From: Lycium barbarum
Taxonomy: Eukaryota > Streptophyta > Magnoliopsida > Solanales > Solanaceae
NCBI RefSeq assembly: GCF_019175385.1
Contig: NC_083342.1
Location: 123,504,376-123,568,375 of the forward strand
Direction of reading: 5' to 3'
Length of the DNA stretch: 64,000 bases
Shown here one piece after another: positions 1 through 13,242 of this stretch; the first letter of the stretch is position 1, and the number at the start of each line of letters is the position of its first letter. Made by a program: the position numbers and the translations under genes. Under the pieces are notes generated by a model. It was not told the origin of the DNA. It was given only the letters and a program-made list of their open reading frames with translations, and did no database searches.

Positions 1-536
1 TCAGACTTGGGGAAGATCATTATCAAGGGATAAGGTATAAAGGAGCCAAGAGCCAGTTAGTAAAGTTCAAATGTATATGAGGATCTGAAACAAAAGCAGA
101 AAAGAAGCAGGCGACATACTCAATGTCGACCGTCGAGAGTCAAGCTGCCAGAAACGAGGATGGAGTTCACAATCAAGCTATTTCTTTGCCTAACTCTACT
201 GTCCAGTTTCGATCCTGTTAGTTGGGACACACTTATGACATTGCCCAGAACTAAAGCACTAGCTATGGTCCAGTGTTGGACAATGGATAGGTCATATTCT
301 AGTTATACATATGCTAGCTCATTCATGATTTAAGCTAATTTTACAGCTCATTGTCAAGTTAGGACACTCTGTAAGTCCTAGTAGCTTTTATGTTTTGCAC
401 CTCCTGTTATTTTCACATTGTGAAGGCTTTATTTGAGAAAATTCATAAAATGAGCTACTAGGTACCCTGCCTAATAGATTTACTAAAAAAAAGGGCCGTG
501 TCAATGAACCAATTGGAAACAAAACAAGTGACATAC
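1..536 (-). other. Part of TWD40-2 intron 12
   Basis: The minus-strand donor ACATAC (531-536) opens an intron that runs off the left edge. No segment resembling the next conserved block of the protein, which follows LTRLS in relatives, was found here. I see no repeat or gene. Confidence 0.7.
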
Positions 537-3500
537 ACTGAGTCGTGTTAACTCCCCATGATTTGCAAGCCGTAAAGCAACACCTCTTAATTCCTGACCT
601 CGTAGAGCTCCCTTTATAGAACCAGCAGCAGCTAGTCTTTTAAGAGCTTCACGAGCAATATCAGCTTGTGCTGTAGCATCTGCAGCATCAATGAGATCCA
701 TAAACTCCTTGGCAAATTTAACTACTCCTTGAACAGCATCAACAACATTTTCCTTCTTTTTTGTCATGTTCATCAGATCGTTCAGATCCAATCCAACAGT
801 TTCTTGCCCAATATCTCTGCTGTTGCTCATTGTTAGAAGGCACTGAAGTGCTCTTTTCAAATCAGTGCTCTGCAAGGCCAGATCAAACTCTAGCCTCTTG
901 GATATTCCAGGTAAATGAAGTGCTTCAGTAGCATAACCCATCCCAAGCATAAATTGCGCTAAATCATCATGGTGTTCTCTGCCAAGTCTACTGGCCCATT
1001 TTACAGCACTAACAGCATCTCCATAAGCTGCCAAACATCGGCAACGGATACCAGGGTGGCTAAGGGATATTGCATGAGCACACATGTATCTATCAACTAG
1101 CCAAAGAACACCATCTCGAACACCTACAATAATAAGAGGTCCAACTGGACGTGTTTGCTCTGCAGGAAAACGAGTGACAGCTACTGCAACCCCACCACCA
1201 CCAACTGCCACCTCACTAGCTTTACGAGCTTCCATCTCCTTGAGCACACTCGATGGATCACCATCAACTTTTGACTGCCTAGGCAATGACAGAAATGGAG
1301 GAATAGAGGGCGCATGCTGAAAAGAAGCCAACCGCACAACTTGTAGCATTGGGGGTCTCAATGCTATCCTCTCTTGTGGATTTGTTTGTTGATTGTCGAC
1401 TGTTATCAAGGCTAATTCTCCATGTTCAGCAATAGCTCTTGACTGTGCCTCTTTAAGTTTCATTTCCTCTTTTCTTCGTTTTGATTCTATGTCAATAAGC
1501 GCAACCCCAGCATCCACAAAAACACACTCAACGGTAGTAGGAGTAGCAACAAATAACTGCCTTCGCTGCCAAACTGCCCCAGTGGCAAAAGGAATTGCCA
1601 CATCCCCCAAGTATCTAAACTGTGGACGCAAAGAACATATGACAATGTGCTGCGGATAACCAAAAGCACAATACTCAACTGTTTGGTCCCATGCTGTCCA
1701 ATCTGGTTGAGGAAGAAGACCACCCACTGGTTGAAATGTTTCCCAGCTGTATAATTGGAAGTTCTGAGGTGCTGCTTCAGCTGCAGATCTTTGAGAACCG
1801 TCTTCCATGGTGCTAAATGAAGATACAGAACTACCTCCAAAGCCTGATAATGGCATAGACTGAATTGTTGAAATTGCTGAAGCAGCAGCAGGACTAACCC
1901 TTCGAGAAGTTCGATAGGCCACACCAAGTAATGCCCCTCCATGCAAGCCAATAACTGGTTCACTCCGGCTTCCCACCGACTTCATTAATACATTTGATGT
2001 CCCGTCATCCAGCAATATACGAACTTGAACAGCAGCAGAAGAAGCAGCAGATGCAGCAGCTGCTGCTGCCTGTGCTGCAGCTGCAGCAGCTTCCTTCGCT
2101 TTTCTAGATGAGCCTTTTGGAATAATGGGAATTCTAGGAGCAAGTGCAGATTCCAACAAAGCAAACCTATCTCGACAACTATCCCAAGCCAAAAGCCTTG
2201 CGCTTCCAGAATCAACAACTGACCAATCGCTGACTTTGTAGATAGAGAAGTAAGGAATATCAGGCCATACAATTGCTAGATACCTGCAAAACGTTACAGT
2301 TCAGAACCTTGTAAAACCGGACAGTACAACTTAAAAAAACATAACAGAAATAATGGATGAGGCTTTTAACAATATGAGGCAATAAGACAGATCAAGATAA
2401 TGTTGAAGATACTAGATGCGGTCTGCTATGCTAAGCCTGATATAGGGCTAGGGTATCGCTACTGTCTGTGAACCACTTACTTCCCAGAACTGCTGACAGA
2501 AAGAACTGAGTACGAATCGTGCGGAGCTGGAGTAGTAATATGCTTTTTGGTTTGTTTGACGTGGAGTTGTTCAGGAATCTCTCCTCTGAACCTTCCTGTG
2601 TCACTCAAAGAGCCATTACTTCCGAGTGCTGGAGCAGTGGTGTTAGATAACTGAAATTGCAACAGCTTCAATTCCCTTTCAACTACATAGACAGCAGTAT
2701 GTTCACGACTTTCTGCTGGTGTTGGCAGTACTGCTACAGGAGGAAGAGACTTCTGATCAAATTCACACAGAATAATGCCAATATTGGTTCCAGTAGCTAC
2801 AAGGTGTGGCTGTAAAGGGTGTGCAACCATAGAATAAACCTAAAAGGCCAGAGAGAAAAACATAAATAAATTGTAGTCAAGACTCGAGTCATCTTCTAAA
2901 AGTCAAATAGTTAGATGCCGTCCTGCATAATCTTAACCCTATAGGATATGATAGAGTGCATAAACAGCCCTCAAAATTATCTAGTTGAAGAAACTAGTAT
3001 AAATTCCTCTTATAAAAAAGATACTGTAAAAATCACTTTCCGATTACAATAGCCAAACTTCAAACATTCCGGCTTTGCTCGTCCTAAAATGATAAAATAT
3101 TTATTGGTTATTCATTTTTCCCGCCATCATAGTGTAGATTTAACACTTCAAATTATCAATCTTCCTAAACCTAAGAAGTTGCTAAGGAAAAATAGGTAAG
3201 ATTTGAAAGACAAGATATACAGCAAGGAAAATGTTAAGATAAACCACGTTGTTTATCTATAGTAGTTTCACCTTCAGCTTCTTGTGAGAGGTAAGTAATT
3301 GTGGAGGAACTAGTGCAGAAAGTTCACACAATGGCCTTGTAAGAGCAGAATAGGTGGGGTGCTCGACAGCCCTGCAAAGTTGCAACAGAGTATCATGTTC
3401 TGCCCAAAGAGGGAAGACTTCAAGCAGTGTTAATAATATTCCAACCAAGGGAGGTGTGTGGAAGTATTCCTACCATATATGAGAATCTTTGACACATGTC

Positions 3501-6500
3501 AGGATATCGAGGTTGGGAGCCCGTGGGTGGCACCACGAAGCTACACTGTGACAAGCTAGTTTTGGAACGGGTTTTATTCGACGCAATTCCTGCAATTGGA
3601 TATAATTATTATTATTATCAGAAATACACCCGCTATGTGCGTAAAGCAACAAATCTAAAAGATCCAGTACCATACCTTAAAGGAGACTGTGTCCCAGATT
3701 GCTAATGTTTTATCAGCACCAATAGTAATGAGCTGTGGTGCACTACCAATCACTCTGGAGAGCTCTACAGCAATAACCCCACCATCATGAGCCTATAAAG
3801 TATAACATTGGAAGGTCAAGAAACGCTTCAGGGATTTAATAAAAAGCATGCAAGGACTTGCAGTTCAATCAACTTTCATCTATCATTGATTTTCCAGATG
3901 CATTCCGTGCAAAGGGACCAAGTGGTTAATAAAGAAATGGAAAATAACAGAATAAATTCTTGGAATATAAAACTATAATGAATGCTATGAACGATAAGGA
4001 CTTCTACTAAAACACTGTTTCTGTGTTAACAGAAGCAGGGTTGGGCACCGGGAGGCCAGTCTCTCTACTCAATTCTTTAAAACTGTTAATATTCTAGTAT
4101 TATTCTTTTTTTTTCCTTTCTTTTTTTTGGATAAAGTAATAAGTTCTATTGATGTTAGGGCAAGAAACACAAGAAGTTTACCAAAAAGTAGTAACACGCT
4201 AGTATTCTATTTTTTGAAGTGGACAAATTGTATTCTAAATTGACCTTACTTCCAAACATAGGAAAAAAAGAGGTGATCAACATGTACAGCTACTAATCAG
4301 GAAACATGAGGAATAAACAAGAATTTTACATATTTTAACCAATAGACCATACTGGCCAATTACCATCACGACCATTTCCTGTTTGAAAGTTGAAATGTGA
4401 CAATGCATTGAAAAGACAGTTCTGAAACAAATAAAGAACTAGGTTTGTTTATGCTTCCTTCTCGTGCCCCCTTGGGAGGGGGGGGGGGGGGGGGGGATTC
4501 TCGACATCTAATACTATGAACTACAAGCTGGTAAATGAATGCATTTACATCAAATGAGACACCAACCCTGTTTATTGGTCTATTCTTCCACGGACTAAAT
4601 TGTTCTCATTTTTTTGCTTTTAGCAACGGCAAATGAAAATCTTACTCGTTGAAATTAAATAGCAGTAGAAATTTAAAGGATAAAAGAACTAAAGGAATAA
4701 GAAAATACTTTTAAGCTGAGCTTGGGAACAAGTTCTCTTGAATCAAGAGCGTTGTCTGCACTCCAAAGTATAAGCAATCCGTCACTCCCACCAGAAACTA
4801 GAAGAGACTGCATATACATGATAGCAAAGGGAATTGCAATGAGATATCCATTCATTTATGTAAATTACATAAGAACACAGAATTGTCACTTCCAGCTGTT
4901 CTGTTTACAGTAACAAATCTCAGAGTAAAATTTCCATATTCTTCGTAACAACAATTCATTTTCTTTTATGTAACTTCAATTTCTGTTTCTCCATTTATAT
5001 ATTGAGAAAGGGAAACACAAGGGACGTTCAAATGTTGAATGGCTGGAGAGCAAGCATATATACTTCTGTAATCCAGTTTCATTTTATTTACTACAAAGTG
5101 AACTAGGTACAGAACCATGCAAGCCAAGGACCTTAGATAGATGTTTCCCTTTTTCCCCTTACTTCTCTCTGACAGAGAAATCAACACTGCCCTAACAAGT
5201 TATCTACTTCATTTAAGATTCTTCTATCTGACAATAAATGAATTAACAAGGCAAGAAACTCAGAAGAACCTAAGTCAACTTCTATTGAAATGCGTGAACC
5301 ACCACATCTAAAAGTTTAAGTTGTTCCTTGTCAAAAAAATAAATAAATTTAAGTTGTTAGATAGAGGACACCCTTCTTCAAGTTGAAGTACAGCTTCATT
5401 GTAGACTGAAATTTTCTTTAAGCTCTCTGTGTTAAATCATAAGAACTGGAAAACATACTTTTCACAATCAAGATCTATTAGTATTATTTTTCTGAGATCC
5501 CGACAGGCCTTCGAAGTCTAAAAGAGAGATGTGATTGTCAATCTCTTTTGGCTGACTCCCCTGCACACAGAAGATCAATGCAAAATTGCTAGTTTAACTA
5601 ATACAAAAGCTGCAAACGATGAAGCATATCTTGGCCTGAAATAGTACCGTCTCTTTCGCGAAAGAAATATCTCAATATCCTTGAGGAGAGAGAAGAGGAA
5701 AATTTTAAGCACACCAACAACCGCCAACCAGCTTAACCAAAACTAATAAATACGCTTTTCTATCTTCAACTTCAAATACTCTTTTTTTTTTCAAACTTCA
5801 ACTAATCATGTCCAAACACCTACAAACTCCATATACCAACTATAAATCTAGGACACATTTCTGAGACACAACCTATATCTTGAATTATAGATGGAGACAC
5901 TAGGTTCTGGATTAAAATTTCATGTCCCACATAGTTAAGGTGATAACAAGGCATTTAATTATCCACTGGAAGTCATAACAAGTACCTCGCCAGAAGCAGC
6001 CATGAAATTCATCAAACAAGAAATTGCTCCCTTATGACCTCCTGTGTATCTTCGCGCAAGCTGCAGAAAAGAAGCGCCGTTGTTATTCAACTACTCGTTT
6101 TGACAATGAATAGAACAAATATCAGAAAGACTTGACAAACCAAATATTCTAAAATGAGACCTTCCATGTTATCATCGAAAGAACTCTAATTACACCATCT
6201 GACCCTCCAAAAGCCACAAGAGGGCCATCAGCAGCAGTTGTTTTAGACAGGAACACCATACTGCAAGAGATTCAAAAGAACAAGCAAATTAAGATAATCA
6301 CATATGCATTTTTCCAACTTTCCATGACCCAGAGAACAACTTTTGTCAGCAGAAGACTAAACACCAGTATGACAGAAAAGTATTTATTTTAGCTCAAATC
6401 AAATACCAAATAAACTCTATCATCTATATGACTGGTTATCTTTTCTTAGCAATCTCAGTTTCTTAGCCACATATTTTCACAATTGAAGACATTCTTCAAT

Positions 6501-9500
6501 TCCCTCACTCTCCGCATTCCAGAAAACTTGGGCAATAATATGAGATGGTTCTGGGAAGAACTCTCTGTTTCATGTACTTGAATGTCTCGTCCCAGTCACT
6601 GTTGATAAAAAATCTACCAATTCTTGAACTCTATTGTCAGAATTGTCTCTAAACCAAGTAAATTGGCCCCCGTGAAGAGGCAAATCAACTTAAGACAGAT
6701 CTGGTATCATCTCAGTGAACTCTTTTGCCGATTTGGTAAATTCAGCATAAAAATCACTACCAATCAGCCATGAATGATAATGCCAAAGTCCTCTTTTGGC
6801 AACCAGCTCTTCCCATAAAACTTCCCTGTCAGTCCTTGGACCAGGTCCATACACCCCAGTAAAATTCATGTTCAGCCCCTCTAGTTCCACTGTGTTTGTG
6901 TGATAAATCATGGATATATAATTTTGTTCTCTCCATTATCATCTCTGAAAGTTCTTTCCAACTACAGGATTTCGTAATCCCATTTAGCCTAAGCAAAAAA
7001 AAAAAATGTTTTGAAGAATGCCTAATTCAACTTAGATCTTGTTAAACATAATATTCTTCTCATTTCGATTTCCCAACTGTTTGCTGAGTCGTTTCCCCGC
7101 TTCAACATTTAAGAGTCTAGTGGAGAGGAAGGAGAAGAGGCATCTTTAGCTGGTTGAAAACAGTGTACAGCTCCCTGTTTTTGTATGGCCTTTGCATCCT
7201 ATTGATGATGGTCAATTAAAATATACTTTTGCCTGAAATAAAAAGAGACTAGTAGACAGGAAGGAACTGAAAAGCAGTTTCTGTAATGACTTAGAGCCTG
7301 TTTGGATGGGCTTATGCCTATAAGCTGTTTGCAGCTTATAAGCTAAAAAAAATAAGTTGGGGTAGTCTAACTTATTTTTTTTTACTTATAAGCTGTTTTC
7401 AGCTTATAAGCTGCTTTAGATAAGCTAAGTCAAATGGGGCCAATTATTTTTTGAGCTTATTTTAAGCACAAAATGACTTTAAGCTGGCCAGCCAAACACT
7501 CAAAAAAGCTGAAAACAGCTTATAAGTAACTTATAAGCAACTTATAAGCCAATCCAAACGGGCTCGCAGTAGGAAATAGTAAGCACATTTAGTGAACTGT
7601 TGGTTAAGTGCAACAAACTTGAGATGCTCTAGGTTGACTGGTAGTTGGCAACGCTGATACAATGAAATAGTAGCCTAGAAAACTTAATTTCCTAGGAAAT
7701 GGTAGTCTAAGAAATAGCTGCAAACAGATAGTTCAACTTTTGGGCAGATTCAAAAAGATTAAATTCGTTAAGAACCGTAAAAGTACAAAGGGCTGGATAA
7801 TACAAAAATGAAATTGATGGATTTAAGACTTGCCATAGAAGTGATCTGTTGTCAAGCTCCTGCTTCGGTACATCGCGACCACGCATCGTCACCAAGTCTA
7901 AAAAAATAGCTTTGTTCTCACAACAAATAACAAGAAAATGGCGTCCTTTGGTTGATGCAGCAGGAGAAGTAAAAGTTGAAGTGACATGACCAGCAGCTGC
8001 TGGGGACTCGGCAGCAGCAGACTGATTACGCCAGAGTTGCCAAAAGCGTACATCATCATCGTAAAAGCTAACCTGCTTTACACTTGAACCATGCACCAGA
8101 ATGGCATAGTAAGATTCAACAAAGACATTAAGGAAGCTGGAGAAGATATGGAAGTCCAAGGTAAGCATCAATTACCTCCCACCTCGTATGGCTTCTGTAG
8201 GTTTCCCTCTAGGCTCTGCAGACAAATATAAAGAGAAGTTTAAAAAGATAAATGACTACAGACTGTATAATATTCTAAAGGACTACTTTTTGAAAATGTA
8301 TCATGCGACATAATTCACAAACATGAATAAAGTGAGCCAATGTGCAAAAAATTATGGACTCCTACAGGGTTAGTTAGCCCACTGGCAACAATGTGCATTG
8401 CCAGTGGCCTTAGTCAAATGCAATAATTTGTTGGCCTTAGTCAAATGCAACAAATTGTTCAGTACTTCGAGTCGATTCTCACTGATTTACCCCAACATTA
8501 AAAGCTCAGATTCATAGAGTGAATATACACTTAACCAGCACCCCTAACCCAAGCCACTAGAATTTAGAATCTCAACTTTCTCAATTGAACTGAGCTCAGA
8601 GAATTCTGTGTACAGTTCTACAAGTAGGTCCAGACATCACAGTTATAAAAAAGAAAATATTTTAACGCTGATAATCTAATTGATATCCTATATAGAGTGT
8701 GCTATGCCCAGGAGCCAGGCTATGTTAATCTTAAGAGAAATATCACAGTTCTAGTGAATTTGCATCTCGCAAGGAGCAAGCTCGACCTGAGCTTTCCCTA
8801 CAAATCCCAAAATACAAGGAACTGAGATTTGCCCAAATTTCTTCCATCGCCATTGCTTACTCTTACTAAAGTGTTACACCTGATTTTTTTTTTATTTTTT
8901 TTTTTTTTGAAACTGGTACTATTGAATGTTACACCTGAAATTTGAGTTTTAACTTAAAGGTCTGTGTGACACTCACCTTATCAAGAAACGGTCTATCTGA
9001 CACTCCGTCAATAAACAACTGAATCAAAAATGAACTATTAGAGTGTAATATCTCTCACTCCCGTATAGACTACCTTCGATTACTTTTTCTTCTTCTACTA
9101 GTAGTATTTTAGCTTTTCCAAAAATCAGAATCATGTAAAATTCGGTGCATAGGTCAAAGTTTGAGGCATAGTAGTAGATATTGTTGATGCTACTAACAGG
9201 CCAAATCTAACAATTACCTGATTCGCCCTCAGCAAGTTTTTCCAATTTGGCACCAACCAAACGGCGCTCATCAACACCACCAGGTTTGAGTTCATAAATA
9301 ATCTGGCAATCAACCAATTTAGATTCATCAATCCAAACAAAAAAAACAGAAAGCAGAAAAAGTAATACCTGGCGGTGTTCCCAATTCCAAACGGAGACGT
9401 GATCGGATGCATCAGCGGTAACGAGCCAAGGATGCGTGGGATGCATATGAATCTTGACGATCTTGTCATTTGTAGGGCGAAATGCCCTTAGACGCAGCAT
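537..9500 (-). CDS. TWD40-2: TPLATE/TSET complex WD40 subunit TWD40-2 (5' 12 exons, partial)
   Basis: The joined exons match from memory the plant transducin/WD40 protein TWD40-2 (Arabidopsis AT5G24710), a subunit of the TPLATE (TSET) adaptor complex that acts at the plasma membrane in clathrin-mediated endocytosis. Exons, all minus: 9369-9500, 9218-9302, 8176-8215, 7834-8082, 6161-6260, 5986-6060, 4709-4807, 3676-3792, 3474-3589, 3272-3371, 2481-2839, 537-2283. All phases join and give 1073 codons without a stop. The start MLRLRAFRPTNDK is the family's own start. WD-type blades are visible, e.g. HPWLVTADASDHVSVWNW, LLVSGGSDGLLILWSA and LITIGADKTLAIWD. A conserved alanine-rich run is encoded near 2040-2100. 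The last exon ends in a GTATGT donor after ELTRLS; the remaining roughly 300 residues of the family's usual length are not in the window. Confidence 0.95.
4478..4496. repeat. Oligo-G run in TWD40-2 intron 7
   Basis: Nineteen consecutive G residues follow GGGA. The transcript of the minus-strand gene would carry oligo-C. The exact length may be an assembly or sequencing estimate. Confidence 0.9.
6600..6911 (-). pseudogene. LINE endonuclease remnant in TWD40-2 intron 4
   Basis: Minus-strand frames read FTGVYGPGPRTDREVLWEEL and then WLIGSDFYAEF, the apurinic endonuclease pattern of plant LINEs, in which the second block is normally GGDFN. Just downstream (6600-6690) an HGGQFTWFRDN-like segment matches the block that usually follows. 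It is a short, decayed fragment in the same orientation as the host gene. It differs from the full LINE at 15980-22922. Confidence 0.65.
7294..7565. mobile_element. MITE, TIR GAGCC(T/C)GTTTGGAT
   Basis: The segment opens GAGCCTGTTTGGATGGGCTT and closes with the inverse of GAGCCCGTTTGGATTGGCTT. The interior is full of CTTATAAGC-type inverted words, so the whole can fold into a long hairpin. A relative lies at 52520-52765. No clean target duplication was seen. It sits in TWD40-2 intron 4. Confidence 0.75.
7828..7833 (-). other. GC splice donor of TWD40-2 intron 4 (GC-AG intron)
   Basis: Exon 4 ends at 7834 and the intron begins GCAAGT on the minus strand. The acceptor is the CTG at 6261-6263, read as CAG on the minus strand. 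Using this junction gives SLLCMVFLS, which fits the conserved family sequence. No GT nearby keeps the frame. GC-AG introns are about 1% of plant introns and usually have an otherwise perfect donor, as here. Confidence 0.85.
8291..8585. repeat. Dispersed ~295-bp repeat, copy 1
   Basis: This stretch, in TWD40-2 intron 2, aligns along its whole length with 40112-40406 in the same orientation, with scattered substitutions. Both copies start TGAAAATGTATCATGC and end near AATTTAGAATCTC. It has no ORF or obvious terminal repeats and is probably a fragment of an unclassified transposon. Confidence 0.8.
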
Positions 9501-10453
9501 TTTCAGCCAAAATGCAAGCTGGATCTGACTATATATTTACAGATCTTTTTCCGGCGGTTCAGTGGAAATGAAGAATTATATGGGTTTTAAATCTTAAAGG
9601 ACTTGATAATCTCTCCAACATACACAAAGAAGCATGGGACTTATCCTCTTGTGTTTGGACTTGTGAAATTTGTTTTACTTTTGCCAATTGCTACTGTACA
9701 TTTGAGAAGTTGAGAGAGCTTTCTCGGCCATCAAGTTGATTATAATTAATTTACTAAATCAAATGGATGATAGACTTTTAAGTACTTTGGTGCCTTATAT
9801 AAAAAAAGAATATTTAATACTATCTCTAATGAGACTATTATGAATACATTTCAAAATATGAAAGCTCGTCGAGAAAAGTTATTGTAATTTACTTAAATTA
9901 TTCTTTATTGATACGCTTAGGATAATTTTTTTAATATAACATTATTATATTAATTATTTATTTATTTACTTTTTAAAATGTCGATAGCAACATTAAAAAT
10001 CCTGCATATGCCACTGAAGAGGAAGATGGTCCAGGGCCAAAACCGAAGAATAAAGGAAAATATATTTGAAAAGAAAAAGAAAGTAGAAGAAGGAAAAAGT
10101 TATTAAAATGAAATAAAATGTCAGCACATGAGCGAATGCATATTATTTATTGTGCCACATTAGCGTGAGATATTTAATCTGAACATATTTGTTAAGTTTG
10201 AAGTGTTCAATTTAAATTAGCCTTAGTTAAAATGTCAAAGTAAAACAAGCGAACCATTTTAAGGGGCTATCTATGAATTAAGTCAAAAGAAAAAGAACGA
10301 TTTTATATGTACAATACATGAGGTTTTGTGTTATGCCAACTCCTAAGAATATTTCAATAAGACTTTCTGAAATCTATCTTTACATGCAGCACAAAAAAAG
10401 AAGTCTACAAGGTAAAATCTAAAGCTCCATCCTCCTCTACCGGCTAACATTAA
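9501..10453. other. TWD40-2 5' flank and AT-rich intergenic DNA
   Basis: The 5' leader and promoter of TWD40-2 must lie in the first few hundred bases here, reading leftward. I could not pick a convincing TATA box. From about 9780 the DNA is AT-rich, with no ORF or repeat I recognise. Confidence 0.5.
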
Positions 10454-12156
10454 TGTCACGCCCTGAACCATGGCCTAGGCGTAACACGACAGTCGGTGCC
10501 TAACTGTATGCGACCGAATGAACCATAGGCTGGCTGAATCAACATGTAATATCAAAACATACTAAGGAAATAAGACTAACACATACCGATCTACTAAAGA
10601 GTCTAGCTGAAATATATAAAATGCGAACATAGTGTTTAAGTCTAAAACATCTGAAATCAACGCCAACAAGGCTAACACATCAAAGTATGCTAATATATGA
10701 CTGACTAGACTATGTCTATGAAGCCTCTAAAGAATACTGAAAAGATAATTGTCTAAAAATCGGAAAGACTGAAAGCAGGATAACGCCCCGAAGGAACTGG
10801 GCTCACCAAGCAGCTGATACGAGCACATCCTAGTTAGCTGGATTGTCAACCTGTAAATTGTTTCCTGCATCACAATAAAAAGGGACATCAGCATATTTGA
10901 ATTGTACTGGTATGTAAAGCAAACTGAAAGAAAGAACTGTAAGTGCTGAAACTGAAACTGATAACTGAATTGAACATGTGAAGTAAAGATATGAATACTT
11001 CTTGTTTCTGAATGAAGAATCACTTGTATAACTGTAAATATAGACTGTGGCCTAGGGCCCAAATAATGTGTATAAAAATTGTGGCCTCAGGCCCAATCAA
11101 TACGTCTGCATAAACTGTGGCTTAGGACCCAAAAATACAGATACAGGTGATCAACGTTAACCAACTTATGATATTGAGACTGAGATATAATTGATAGCAT
11201 GATAATTGTTTCTGATTATGGAACTTAAGACAATAACTGATTATACATTGACTGAGACTCATGTGATGTCAATATACAAGTCTATAATGATTACGTACTA
11301 AGTTCATGATATTCAAAATGATAACCATGAATGAATTATGAAACTATAACCCTAGAAGCTAGCTGTTCTACAACTATTCAAGAAAGTAGGGTAAACTGTA
11401 TTCTGAGTCAAATTACTGATAAACATGTAGAATGAGGCGTAGGGAGAATCATGAACATTCCTTAACGTATATAGTTAGCCCCACATACCTGAATATGCTC
11501 CAAAAATTTCAAGAAAGGTCTGAACTTTGAGAAGAATCCCAAAAGCCAAAGTCTTGAACCCTTTAGATGGGTTTTCTTGAAAACCCTAAGTTAAGAACAA
11601 TGAATTCTTGCTTAATGGTCATAAATATATGTTAGAATCCATTTGGAATAGGTTAGGATTACTTAGTGTTCTTGGTGATGGAGAATGAGAGTAGGTCGTC
11701 TTAGGGTTTAGGAATTTGAAAATAAGAAAATAAAGCTGAGTCTGCGTATTTATATTGTTCACTGAAGCGGACGAAGTACGGGTGCCAAGTACGTTCCATA
11801 CTTTGAAGTACGGGCCGCACCTTGTGGCTCGTACCTAGAATGTCAAATTCCAGTGAGTAACTAATTTCCCTGGTGAAGTATGGGCACCAGGTACGTCCTG
11901 TACTTTGAAGTACGGGCCGTACTTGCAACCCTTACTAGGATGCCACTTTCCAGTGTTCTCTGCTTTCTTCCTCTCAATGTACGCCTTCAATGTATGTCCC
12001 GTCCTTCCAAGTGCGTCCCGCACTTGGATCCCGTACTTTGAAGTACGGCCTGCACTTGACCTGCAAATTCCAATTTCCAGCTCCAACATTTCTGTCTGAT
12101 TTTTTTCTAAGTCTAGAATCATGGTCAAAGCTTAAGTTAAAGGTTTGATTGTTACA
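10454..12156 (+). mobile_element. Solo LTR (family D), TSD ATTAA
   Basis: It starts TGTCACGCCCTGAACC and ends TTGATTGTTACA, with the 5-bp direct repeat ATTAA at 10449-10453 and 12157-12161. No primer-binding site, polypurine tract or coding region is present, so this is a solo LTR left by recombination. Between about 11760 and 12060 it has repeated GTACGGGCC / GGNCCGTAC words that can pair. Orientation is inferred from the TGTCACG(A)CCC start shared with other LTRs here. Confidence 0.88.
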
Positions 12157-12167
12157 ATTAATGAAGT

Positions 12168-12435
12168 AGGCATTTGGCTATGAATCGCAAATATTTTTTA
12201 TTTTATTTAAAATTTATGAAGTTGAAGTCGAAGATGAAGTTATGTCTGGTTATATTTGTAAAAGAGAAAAGAAAGCACTTTATTTGAACTTTATGAAGGT
12301 GGATTTAGAAAATAGATCCAGAGCACTTCTCTTGGGGTTGGATTTATAAATTTTATAACAAAACATTGATTTTGAAAGAAATTGAAAAATTATTCTGGAA
12401 AAAAAATGAATAGTTCTCATGGCCAAACGCGTCCT
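12168..12435. mobile_element. Probable MITE, GGC(A/G)TTTGGC(T/C)ATGA ends
   Basis: The ends GGCATTTGGCTATGA and (inverse of right end) GGACGCGTTTGGCCATGAG are imperfect inverted repeats around an AT-rich core. The same style of end, GGACTCATTTGGCCACGAG, occurs in the insertion at 43812-44345. No target duplication was resolved. Confidence 0.5.
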
Positions 12436-12612
12436 AATTTTTTTTAAAAAGGCATGTGACATTTGATTACCACTCATTTGAAAGGATATTTATGTTATTT
12501 TCAAGACAATTTGGCTTATTATCAATAATCTCTTTTAATTTTTTAAATTTTATGTTCAATTAAACACCTACACATAAAATGAAATAGAGGGAACAACGTG
12601 ATATAAGGTTTT

Positions 12613-12871
12613 TGTGAAGATGAAGCCTGATCAAGCCCATCTCTGGAATAAAGATATAGGCCCAGTCATTAAATAGACCCGGCATAATCTAATTTTAGTT
12701 TTCAGTTTCCACATGTGTATGTGTTTGTATATATACTCGGATATTTTGGAATGAGAAGATAACAATTCATTTTTGGCTATTTCTGTTTTGACCGACTTCC
12801 ATTTTCTCTCTCTTCAATGGTGTTAGCATCAATATCATTTCACCATTGTTGATCACATATATAGCTTAACA
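12613..12871 (+). repeat. Copia 5' LTR
   Basis: 259 bp, TG...CA ends, aligned with 31107-31363. It is preceded by target duplication GTTTT and followed directly by the primer-binding site. Confidence 0.95.
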
Positions 12872-12882
12872 TGGTATCAGAG
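12872..12882 (+). promoter_or_regulatory. Copia primer-binding site (initiator tRNA-Met)
   Basis: TGGTATCAGAG directly after the 5' LTR is the plant initiator-methionine tRNA 3'-end complement used by many copia elements to prime minus-strand DNA synthesis. Confidence 0.93.
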
Positions 12883-13242
12883 AATGGTTTCATAATCATC
12901 TGCTTGAGATCTTTCTTCCGATAGTACCCTCGTAGGGTTTCTCGAAGGTTTGTAAAAATCAATTTCGAGAATTTTTCTATTTTTTCTTTGAATCAAGTTT
13001 GTAAAATTAGGGTTTTGTATTGAATATTCGATTTGAGGTATTAAAACGGTGTGGAGAACTCGATTGAGGTGTTGATTGTTCGATTAAGCTGCTCGTTTGA
13101 TGGTTTTGCGAAGTTACGAATCTAGGGATTCACGTTGATATGAAGCCCTTTACTTTTTCAGGTTATGAAAGAAGTCTGGTATTGTTGCTGATTTCTTACG
13201 ATTCATATACAAATTATCTCTATAATCTGTGCTTAGGGTTCC
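12883..13242 (+). other. Copia leader, split by an inserted LTR
   Basis: Untranslated leader between the primer-binding site and gag. It continues at 23980 after the inserted LTR and ends at the gag ATG at 24026. No ORF. Confidence 0.8.

Noticed and set aside
1487..1963. 158-aa minus-strand ORF overlapping TWD40-2 exon 12
   Set aside because: A shadow frame of the real exon, without family similarity.
6690..6911. 73-aa ORF as an extra exon of TWD40-2
   Set aside because: It matches LINE endonuclease sequence and is not needed; exons 4 and 5 join directly with the conserved protein sequence.
11701..12128. Overlapping ORFs with repeated RPVLQS-type phrases as a small repeat protein gene
   Set aside because: They arise from the repeated palindromes within solo LTR D and occur in several frames on both strands.
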